A stretch of DNA of 5,788 nt, from the NCBI GenBank assembly GCA_002785585.1, contig PEUI01000249.1, positions 1 to 5,788 of the forward strand, read 5' to 3'. Position 1 is the stretch's first letter. Every line of letters starts with the position of its first letter. The notes under the pieces are model-generated. The model was not told the origin of the DNA and searched no databases. It saw only the letters and a program-made list of their open reading frames with translations. This DNA comes from Lysobacterales bacterium CG02_land_8_20_14_3_00_62_12 (GTDB lineage Bacteria; Pseudomonadota; Gammaproteobacteria; Xanthomonadales; Ahniellaceae). The translations under genes were made by a program, and so were the position numbers. Positions 1 through 5,788 of this stretch are shown piece by piece.

Positions 1-1
1 C

Positions 2-67
2 ACCGCTTTGCTCTGGCGTCAGCTGGTGGTGGATGCGCGGTACTTATCCACCCTACGTGAAACTTGA
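2..67 (+). CDS. Possible 3' end of an upstream gene (partial)
   Basis: The second forward frame is open from the left edge and ends in TGA at 65-67, giving about 21 residues that finish ...DARYLSTLRET. The stop lies 18 bases before the preferred permease start at 86, which is typical operon spacing. The third codon positions resemble those of the permease. The fragment is too short to assign to a family, and an open frame of this length can occur by chance. If real, it would be co-transcribed with the permease and might be a regulator or an enzyme of the same catabolic locus. Confidence 0.3.
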   Translation, partial: TALLWRQLVVDARYLSTLRET

Positions 68-72
68 ATGAT

Positions 73-78
73 GGAGAG
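73..78 (+). promoter_or_regulatory. Ribosome binding site deciding the permease start at 86
   Basis: GGAGAG lies seven bases before the ATG at 86. The earlier in-frame ATGs at 68 and 71 overlap this site and have no comparable purine-rich sequence in front of them. The ATG at 86 is therefore preferred, removing six residues from the longest reading frame. Confidence 0.7.
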
Positions 79-85
79 CTTTGCC

Positions 86-1540
86 ATGTTGCCGAATAGT
101 GCTGCCGCCGATCTGGTCAATGCGGACTTGTTGCCAACTACCGCTGCCCAGCGCACTTGGGATTGGAAGGCGATCGCGGCCTTGTGGGTGGGCATGGTGG
201 TTTGTGTGCCGGCGTACCTGCTGGCGGCGGGTCTGGTCACCGAGGGCATGAACTGGCAGCAGGCGGTGGCAACCATTTTGCTGGCCAATGTCATCGTGCT
301 GATACCGATGTTGCTGATCGGCCACGCCGGCACCAAACACGGTATTCCGTTTCCGGTGCTGCTGCGGGCTTCGTTCGGCACCCGCGGCGCCAAGTTGCCA
401 GCGCTGTTGCGCGGCTTGGTCGCTTGCGGCTGGTTCGGCATTCAGACCTGGGTCGGCGGTGCCGCGATCTACGCGATTGCCAACCTGCTCACGGGCAATG
501 CCTGGGTCGGCGAGCGCCTGCCGGTGCTGGGTATCGACTTCGGTCAGACGCTGTGCTTTCTCGCGTTTTGGGCGCTGCATGTGTGGTTTATCGCCAACGG
601 CACCGAGTCGATCCGCTGGTTGGAATTATGGGCCGCACCGCTGCTGATTTTGATGTCGCTGGGTTTGTTGGTGTGGGCGTATCAGCGCGCCGATGGGTTC
701 GGTCCGATGTTGTCCACGCCGTCGGCGTTTGTGCCGGGTGGTCGGCGCGAGGGTCAGTTTGCGGCCGTGTTCTGGCCGTCTTTGACCGCCATGGTCGGGT
801 TCTGGGCGACGCTGGCCTTGAACATTCCGGACTTCACCCGCTACGCCCGCAGCCAGCGTGACCAAATCATTGGCCAGGCGTTGGGCTTGCCGTTGCCGAT
901 GGCCTTGTTGGCTTTTGTGAGTGTGGCGGTGACTTCGGCCACCGTGGTGATTTTCGGCGAGGCGATCTGGGATCCGGTCAAGTTGACCGAGCGCATGGGT
1001 GGCTTGGGCGTGGTGCTGGCATTGATCGCGCTGGTTCTGGCCACGCTCACCACCAATTTGGCGGCGAATGTGGTTGCCCCGGCCAACGGTTTTTCCAATC
1101 TGGCGCCGGGCCGCATTTCGTTTCGCCTGGGTGGCTACATCACCGCCGGCATCGGCCTGGCGATGTTTCCATGGAAACTGCTGGAATCCACCGGTGCCTA
1201 TATTTTTACCTGGCTGATCGGCTACTCGGCGCTGCTCGGGCCGATTGCCGGCATCATGCTCGCCGACTATTACCTGATCCGCCGCACCGAGCTGGTCGGC
1301 GATGACTTGTTCCGCCACGACGGCCGTTATGGCTACCGCAACGGTGTCAATCCAGCGGCCATGATCGCCCTGTTGATCGGCGTTCTACCCAACCTGCCAG
1401 GCTTTCTGAAGGCCGCCGGTTTTGTCGCCTCGGTGCCGCCGGTATTCGAAGTGATCTATGTCTACGCTTGGTTTGTTGGACTGGCGGTGGCGGCGGTCAC
1501 TTATTTGCTGGCGATGAAGTGGCCCAAGACGGGCGTTTGA
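86..1540 (+). CDS. NCS1-family nucleobase/hydantoin/allantoin:cation symporter
   Basis: This is an inner-membrane secondary transporter that probably imports a nucleobase or related ring compound (hydantoin, allantoin, uracil or cytosine) with H+ or Na+. The product is 484 residues from the ATG at 86, close to the ~490 of the Mhp1/PucI subgroup and longer than typical CodB. About twelve hydrophobic segments can be seen, at roughly residues 28-51, 59-80, 104-133, 150-170, 178-199, 225-247, 267-291, 305-333, 349-366, 370-396, 424-442 and 453-478. Family motifs include GWFGIQTW (115-122), NIPDFTRYA (246-254) and TNLAANVVAPANGF (323-336). Trp116 and Gln120 probably match the substrate-contacting Trp117 and Gln121 of the hydantoin transporter Mhp1, as I recall it. 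The cytoplasmic N-terminus is short and polar. The exact substrate cannot be read from sequence, and no catabolic enzyme is present in the window. The next gene is convergent, 19 bases away. Family assignment is firm; substrate is open. Confidence 0.93.
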   Translation: MLPNSAAADLVNADLLPTTAAQRTWDWKAIAALWVGMVVCVPAYLLAAGLVTEGMNWQQAVATILLANVIVLIPMLLIGHAGTKHGIPFPVLLRASFGTRGAKLPALLRGLVACGWFGIQTWVGGAAIYAIANLLTGNAWVGERLPVLGIDFGQTLCFLAFWALHVWFIANGTESIRWLELWAAPLLILMSLGLLVWAYQRADGFGPMLSTPSAFVPGGRREGQFAAVFWPSLTAMVGFWATLALNIPDFTRYARSQRDQIIGQALGLPLPMALLAFVSVAVTSATVVIFGEAIWDPVKLTERMGGLGVVLALIALVLATLTTNLAANVVAPANGFSNLAPGRISFRLGGYITAGIGLAMFPWKLLESTGAYIFTWLIGYSALLGPIAGIMLADYYLIRRTELVGDDLFRHDGRYGYRNGVNPAAMIALLIGVLPNLPGFLKAAGFVASVPPVFEVIYVYAWFVGLAVAAVTYLLAMKWPKTGV

Positions 1541-1559
1541 GTGGCGGTTTGCGGCGCAC

Positions 1560-2822
1560 TCATGACCCCGCAGCGGGAATGGTCAGCAGCAATTCGGTAT
1601 CGTCCAGCAACTGATATTGAGCGGCCCGGCCAGCCAGCTGCGCACTGTTTTCCAGGATGATGCGCACGCCTTCGCCGCGCTTGTCCATCAGGGCTTGTCG
1701 ATCCGTGCGCAGCCAGGGGGCATCGGTGGGCACCGGGCATTTGGCCAATAGGCTGGACAAGACCTCGTTGCGTGCCGATTGGCGATAGGGCAAGCTCGCG
1801 ACCGTCATCGTGTTGGGTATCGCGCCCGGCGAATACAGTTCGAGGCGATCCTCGAATAACCGCAGGCGGATCTTCGAGCCATAGATGGAATAGTCCCGAT
1901 GGGCGACGGCGTTGACCAGGGCTTCGAACACTGCGGTCATGTCGAATTGTGGAATATCTCGGCGGCCGAGGTCTTTCGAAGCTGCGGTCTTCATGTTGCG
2001 CATGACAAACCGGCAGGCGTCGATGACTTGTCGGTCGAGTGGACCGGAAATATCCGATGCATCCAGTTGATAGACATCGCCGGGGGCGTCCGGTCGTGCC
2101 TCGCGGCCGCGATAGGCCACTGCCTGGATGAACGCGTTGGGTAGCCAGCGGCGCGGGTCTTCCGTCGCCATCAATATGCCAGCCACGGTTGGGCGGATGG
2201 CGCCGTCGTCATCGCTGCGCGCCATCCCCAACTTCACCAACAGGTCCTCTGGCTGATCGCGGCTGCGCGGTGTGGCGAAGCGCTGCCAGCCGGGTTTGCT
2301 CAGGTCGTCCAGGTTCGCCAGCGGCACGATCTGTTCATCGAAGCGAATGATCCGCGCTTGGCTGCGCTGCTGAAATAGTCGGGCCAGATAGTCTGGCGAC
2401 ATTTCTCGTTTGCAGCTGCCGACGCGATGCAAATAGCCGCCCGGACCGCGGTGAACGAACAGGCTCCGGGTGACGTCGATCTTGATGACCGCGACCGCTA
2501 CCCCAGTGCTGGAGGGTAGCCACATGCGCTCGATCGACGGATTGAGCGCCGGTGAGATTCGGTCGGCACACAGATCGCGCACAAAAGTCTCGACGAGATC
2601 AAGTTGCGGCAAGGGAATACCAAGCAACTCACGCGTCGAATCTTCCACACCCAGCACGCATACCCCACCGCGACTATTGGCGAAAGCGGCCAGTTCGTCG
2701 GCGAGTGCGTCGCGATGCGGCGCGGTCACTCGCCCGTTTCCAAACCGGACTTCCTTGAGTTCCAGCAGCGAGTCTTCGCCGAGACGGATCTTGTCGATGA
2801 GTTCCTTGGGGGTATCAAACAC
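1560..2822 (-). CDS. AlbA_2 (Schlafen-like) / GHKL ATP-binding protein, COG2865-type
   Basis: The product is a 420-residue, presumably cytoplasmic protein. Residues ~15-150 form an AlbA_2 domain: the opening LLELKEV (19-25), then LADELAAFANSRGG (40-53) and VLGVED (56-61), ending with GYLHRVGSCKREMS (129-142). AlbA_2 is related to the Schlafen core, which binds nucleic acid and in some eukaryotic members cuts tRNA. Residues ~290-400 look like the divergent GHKL ATPase region of COG2865: an N-box-like FEALVNAVAHRDYS (299-312), LELYSPGAIPN (327-337), RNEVLSSLL (351-359) and KRGEGVRIIL (381-390). The length is normal for the family. The start is GTG, two bases after the stop of the PHP-ATPase gene, with AGGAG six bases upstream inside that gene, so translation is probably coupled. 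Members are often labelled transcriptional regulators or RecG-like helicases, but I see no helicase motifs. The role here, as effector, sensor or regulator beside a likely defence ATPase, is inferred from position. Confidence 0.88.
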   Translation of the reverse strand: MFDTPKELIDKIRLGEDSLLELKEVRFGNGRVTAPHRDALADELAAFANSRGGVCVLGVEDSTRELLGIPLPQLDLVETFVRDLCADRISPALNPSIERMWLPSSTGVAVAVIKIDVTRSLFVHRGPGGYLHRVGSCKREMSPDYLARLFQQRSQARIIRFDEQIVPLANLDDLSKPGWQRFATPRSRDQPEDLLVKLGMARSDDDGAIRPTVAGILMATEDPRRWLPNAFIQAVAYRGREARPDAPGDVYQLDASDISGPLDRQVIDACRFVMRNMKTAASKDLGRRDIPQFDMTAVFEALVNAVAHRDYSIYGSKIRLRLFEDRLELYSPGAIPNTMTVASLPYRQSARNEVLSSLLAKCPVPTDAPWLRTDRQALMDKRGEGVRIILENSAQLAGRAAQYQLLDDTELLLTIPAAGS

Positions 2823-2824
2823 GG

Positions 2825-5656
2825 TCAGCTCCTGCCCAGGCGGTGATAGCGCTTTTCAAAGGCGTCACGCCCGCCTTCCATCACATCGCAAACTTCCTTG
2901 CGCATGGCGGCGTTCTGTAGCGAGCCACGCTGCACGACTCGACACTGCCCTGCCTTCAGGTCGAGGGCGTGGTTCATTTCCGCATCGCCATTAACCACGA
3001 TGTTCGGGTTGTGGGTGACAACGATGATTTGTCGGCGCTGCTTGTTTGCACGGATCTGCTGCACTACCAAGCTGTAAATAAGGTGGTTGTCGAGGTCGTC
3101 CTCGGGCTGGTCGAGCACGATGGGCTCCTCGCCATGCGCCAGCAGGAATGCCAACATCGCTGCGGCGCGCTGGCCTGCGGAGGCCCGATTTATCGACGTG
3201 AACTCCTTGCCATCGCCTTTGGGGCTGTATTCAACTTGCAGGGTGTCGTCCGGGAACCAGGCCATCAAGTGATCCAGGAACTCAGGGCGATCCGTGTATC
3301 GCTTCTCAAGATAGTTCCTGAAGTGCCCACCGAAGTGCGACGTGGCCGCGTGAGTGCAGGTGCCCGCCAGTTGCTGCTTAACTGTGTCGAGCCGCTTCTC
3401 GAACTCGGCCACGCCCCCATCAGTGGGCAAATTCCCCAGCAACGTGCCGACAACGCCACCTTGTGGCTCATCGTTACTGAGGGTCAGAATGTCATCCTCG
3501 AAGCGATCATCCGGCACCTCGATCACTTCGCGAAAGCTGCGCCGCAGGGCCGCCACATCGCGCCCGTAGGGTTCAAGAAGTATCCGAACGTAGGCATTGC
3601 CGACGAGCGCGGATTTCAGGAACGTGTCCCGTGCACTGCTCAGTGCCGCCCGCCTTTCCTTTAGCTTCACGAGGCACTCGTCCGCTTGGGTAGCAAGCAC
3701 CCCCTGCTGTTTTTCGACGGCATCCAGCGTTGCGATGTCGCCTTCCAGGCGCTGACGATCTTGTACCAGCTTGCCGTACTCGCTCGGATCATTGACCCCC
3801 TGCGATTTCAGCGCCGCGACCAAGTCGGCATAGCGCTGCTTGGCGCTCTTGAGGTCAGCTTCCCACGGGGACTGCGTCAACACCTGCAGCTCGCCAACCG
3901 CCGCCTCGCGTAAGGATTTGGCGTTGTCGCCGAGCGCGCTCACGAGTCGAGTGACATGCTGCCGCAGGCGTTGGATCGAATCCATCACCGCTGCATCGCC
4001 CGGAACCGCTGGATCGAACACGCCCGCCGGCAAATCCTCCGCTACGATGTCTGCGACGGTAGCTTGCAACCGCTTCGCAACGTCGCCGACCAGCTCGAAC
4101 TGGCGCTTGACCTCGCGTTCCTGCCGCATTTTGCGCTGATAGGCCTTCAGCACCTCCGCATGATGCTCTGTCTCGAAACGCCCAAGCTTGCGGCGCACGT
4201 CTTCGAGCTGCACCACCAGTGCGCTGCGGCCGACGAGCTTCCCCAACAACTCGCGCTGACTCGCACGAAGCGCGAAGTAGCGGCGTTGCTCCTCGTCAAT
4301 CGCAACCCTGTATGACGCCGCGCCGACAGCCAGGTCGATCAAGCCAAGCAGCGACTGGCTGCGTTCACCAGCCAGACTGGATATCTGGCCTTGACTGAAC
4401 AGGCGTAGCGGAAAGCGCTCTGGCGTAATGTCCTGCGTCGAAGACCGTTGCCAACCGCTCGGTGCGTCTTCCTCGACGAGGAAGGCCGCCTCCCGTTGGC
4501 TCCAGGAAAGCCGATAACGAACGCCATCGCGCATCAGCACCACCTTGATGTCGGTGGATGCTCCATCCGGGTTCCAACCCCCGCTGTCATCACGGCTCTT
4601 GGGAGTATGGTCAAACGCATCGAACGTCCGTGCCGCCACATCTTGCGCACCTGGCGACTTGAGATCAGCCTCTCGGCGATACACCTTGCGAAGCAAATGA
4701 ACCACTGTGGACTTTCCAGTTCCTCGCCCGCCGATCAGCGCGTTGAACCACGGACTGAACTTGAACGCCTCCGGCGCATTACGCCCCATGAAGCGAGCAC
4801 CCGACACTTGCACGGATTCGATGAAGTGTACCGGCGTACCGAATGGCGTGAAAGGAGATGTGTCGTCCGAGCGTCGGATGGAAATTCCGTTGCCGTCCAG
4901 CAACGCGTAATAAAGGCCCTCGCGACTGGGCTGGTCCATCTTCACCCAGGTGAAGTGAGAGCCGGGAAAGTGCCCGCCCACAGGGCCAGACGGGTGGTGT
5001 GAGTCGGACCCAAGCACCTCGGCCCAGGCGAGCTTTCGACTTTGATAAAGCGCCGGCTTTGCTGCGTTCGGGTTGCCGAGTTCCATCGCGATCAGCTCAG
5101 AAGCATCCAGAAGCGGCGCGAGCGAATTGCCGGACAGCGCCGTGAATGCACCGGCATTCGAGTCGGCGTGAGCGAGAATGGGGATGGCCTTCGCGCTCGC
5201 GATGGCCTGAACCACCTCGATCGGCGAGCAGTCCGCCGCCACCGCGCTTTCGCCCACTACACCGTGATACTTGACCGCGCCCAACAGCTTGGCCACATCC
5301 GTCGCTGTGCAACCTGGATCGAAGATCGCGAGGACATGCACGCCCCCGTTCGCCGTGACCTCGACGCCAGGGAACAGATACAACGTGCGGAAATCCGGAT
5401 GCTTCTCCGTTTCAAGCTTTGCGAGCGCCAGCTTAAGCGTCTCAATCCACTCGCCGCTGTTGTGATCCGTCACCGTCACGCAATCGATTCCGGCGCGCAT
5501 GTAGCCAAGCAGCCAGTCCTCTGGCGACATTTGGCGGAGTACCGTCTGATTTGGACCTTTGCCAAAATCCGTTGATTTCGGCGTATGCGCATGGAAGTCG
5601 AACTTCCACCAGCCGGAGCCTGGATAGGGCCAGTTTCGAGGAGCAGAGGTTACCAT
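2825..5656 (-). CDS. trlF: TrlF-family PHP-domain/SMC-like ATPase (Ppl-type putative anti-phage protein)
   Basis: The product is 943 residues from the ATG at 5656. The N-terminal PHP metallophosphoesterase (~15-260) has an apparently complete ligand set: FHAHTP (His22, His24), Asp30, TDHN (Asp64, His65), GVEVT (Glu99), His107, LAHAD (His163) and GSDSHH (Asp218, His220). An ABC/SMC-type ATPase follows: Walker A GGRGTGKST (309-317, Lys315), Q-loop-like LFSQGQIS (419-426), a charged helical and probably coiled-coil region (~450-690, interrupted near 545-560), a signature-like NRASAGQRAA (823-832), Walker B PIVLDQPEDDLDN (845-857) and an H-loop VVTHNPN (879-885). The order PHP, Walker A, coiled coil, Walker B is that of TrlF-family proteins, and I recall the same architecture in the Ppl defence gene. 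By analogy it may sense invading or abnormal nucleic acid through the ATPase and act through the PHP hydrolase; substrate and trigger are unknown. An in-frame GTG at 5713 would add 19 residues, but the ATG at 5656 has the better ribosome site and sits nearer the conserved WWKFDFH. It is first in a two-gene operon with the AlbA_2 gene. No frameshift or missing motif is seen. Confidence 0.9.
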   Translation of the reverse strand: MVTSAPRNWPYPGSGWWKFDFHAHTPKSTDFGKGPNQTVLRQMSPEDWLLGYMRAGIDCVTVTDHNSGEWIETLKLALAKLETEKHPDFRTLYLFPGVEVTANGGVHVLAIFDPGCTATDVAKLLGAVKYHGVVGESAVAADCSPIEVVQAIASAKAIPILAHADSNAGAFTALSGNSLAPLLDASELIAMELGNPNAAKPALYQSRKLAWAEVLGSDSHHPSGPVGGHFPGSHFTWVKMDQPSREGLYYALLDGNGISIRRSDDTSPFTPFGTPVHFIESVQVSGARFMGRNAPEAFKFSPWFNALIGGRGTGKSTVVHLLRKVYRREADLKSPGAQDVAARTFDAFDHTPKSRDDSGGWNPDGASTDIKVVLMRDGVRYRLSWSQREAAFLVEEDAPSGWQRSSTQDITPERFPLRLFSQGQISSLAGERSQSLLGLIDLAVGAASYRVAIDEEQRRYFALRASQRELLGKLVGRSALVVQLEDVRRKLGRFETEHHAEVLKAYQRKMRQEREVKRQFELVGDVAKRLQATVADIVAEDLPAGVFDPAVPGDAAVMDSIQRLRQHVTRLVSALGDNAKSLREAAVGELQVLTQSPWEADLKSAKQRYADLVAALKSQGVNDPSEYGKLVQDRQRLEGDIATLDAVEKQQGVLATQADECLVKLKERRAALSSARDTFLKSALVGNAYVRILLEPYGRDVAALRRSFREVIEVPDDRFEDDILTLSNDEPQGGVVGTLLGNLPTDGGVAEFEKRLDTVKQQLAGTCTHAATSHFGGHFRNYLEKRYTDRPEFLDHLMAWFPDDTLQVEYSPKGDGKEFTSINRASAGQRAAAMLAFLLAHGEEPIVLDQPEDDLDNHLIYSLVVQQIRANKQRRQIIVVTHNPNIVVNGDAEMNHALDLKAGQCRVVQRGSLQNAAMRKEVCDVMEGGRDAFEKRYHRLGRS
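2829..2833 (-). promoter_or_regulatory. Ribosome binding site for the GTG-started AlbA_2 gene
   Basis: On the minus strand AGGAG lies six bases before the GTG at 2822-2820. It sits in the last codons of the upstream gene, whose TGA occupies 2827-2825. The strong site supports the unusual start codon and translational coupling of the two genes. Confidence 0.75.
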
Positions 5657-5788
5657 TTTGCATTCCTTTGTGTGCTTTTTCAGGACGCGCATTTGGCCTA
5701 AATCGGGTGCCACGAACCATGAATCGCTTCGCCGCCGCGAGAGCGTTCACCATCTTAAGTGATCTTTGAGAGCTAAGCACTTTGACGC
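5657..5788 (-). promoter_or_regulatory. Leader and likely promoter region of the PHP-ATPase/AlbA_2 operon
   Basis: These ~130 bases hold no gene I can support. The composition is more AT-rich than the coding DNA at both ends. On the minus strand TAAGAT (plus 5752-5757) matches four of six bases of a -10 box, but the hexamer 17 bases upstream, GTGCTT, is a poor -35, so this is only a weak promoter candidate. A small dyad, TCAC-8-GTGA, spans 5747-5762 and overlaps the candidate -10; a repressor site is possible but the arms are short. The true promoter may lie beyond the window edge. Confidence 0.3.
5664..5669 (-). promoter_or_regulatory. Ribosome binding site for the PHP-ATPase gene
   Basis: On the minus strand AAAGGA lies seven bases before the ATG at 5656-5654. 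The upstream in-frame candidates, GTG at 5713 and ATG at 5692, have weaker or no such sequence at proper spacing, so this site decides the start used here. Confidence 0.6.

Noticed and set aside
626..1318. 230-codon open frame on the - strand opposite the permease
   Set aside because: The composition is rich in Gln, Arg and His, as expected from the complement of a membrane-protein gene, and no domain is visible. The + strand frame at 157-861 is rejected for the same reason.
1540..1560. Possible rho-independent terminator between the convergent genes
   Set aside because: Only an imperfect six to seven base stem with a bulge can be formed, and there is no T run on either strand.
1560..2822. 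Annotation of the second gene as an ATP-dependent RecG-type helicase
   Set aside because: No Walker A or DEAD/DEAH helicase motifs are present. The recognisable regions are AlbA_2 and a GHKL-like ATP-binding region; the helicase label is a carried-over database name for this family.
2969..3664. 231-codon open frame on the + strand opposite the PHP-ATPase gene
   Set aside because: It lies wholly antisense to a well-motifed gene, has no recognisable domain, and such long antisense frames are common in GC-rich coding DNA. The same applies to the frames at 3956-4315, 4448-5002 and 5042-5575.
5699..5712. Sigma-54-like element (minus-strand TGGCACCCGATTTAG)
   Set aside because: The TGGCAC half matches, but the position where TTGC is required reads TTAG, so the essential GC of the -12 element is missing.
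5442..5780. 112-codon open frame on the - strand beginning before the PHP-ATPase start and running into it in another frame
   Set aside because: Most of it overlaps the conserved PHP coding region out of frame. Its first part has no clear ribosome site and no recognisable family.
1..5788. Search for CRISPR arrays, tRNA genes, insertion sequences and long direct or inverted repeats
   Set aside because: By eye I saw no regularly spaced repeats, no tRNA-like cloverleaf, no transposase or integrase frame and no long terminal repeats; a computed self-alignment was not possible.

Overview
The window looks like GC-rich proteobacterial DNA, probably gammaproteobacterial and possibly pseudomonad or xanthomonad-like. 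That placement rests only on base composition, strong Shine-Dalgarno sites and the permease type, so it is a weak inference. There are three complete genes in two convergent groups and almost no non-coding space.

Left part (about 1-1540, + strand): a short reading frame at the left edge may be the 3' end of an upstream gene. It is followed by a complete NCS1-family nucleobase/hydantoin/allantoin:cation symporter of 484 residues, counted from the ATG at 86 that has the good ribosome binding site. This is a metabolic gene, probably part of a purine, pyrimidine or hydantoin utilisation locus that begins outside the window.

Right part (1560-5656, - strand): a tight two-gene operon read right to left. 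The first gene encodes a protein of about 943 residues with an N-terminal PHP phosphoesterase domain and an SMC/ABC-like ATPase whose two halves are split by coiled coil. This is the TrlF-type architecture, which I also associate with the Ppl (polymerase/histidinol phosphatase-like) anti-phage gene. The second gene starts with GTG two bases after the first gene's stop, with its AGGAG site inside the end of the first gene. It encodes a 420-residue protein with an AlbA_2 (Schlafen-like) N-terminal domain and a COG2865-type GHKL ATP-binding C-terminal region. Spacing and coupling suggest the two are made together.

The pair ends 19 bp from the end of the convergent permease, so this resembles a small defence module set beside a metabolic gene. 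The most interesting hypothesis is that the AlbA_2/GHKL protein is a dedicated partner of the PHP-SMC protein, forming a two-component nucleic-acid-targeting immune system. All recognisable catalytic motifs are intact in both proteins, but the joint function is inferred. The last ~130 bp (5657-5788) is the leader of this operon and holds no gene I can support.
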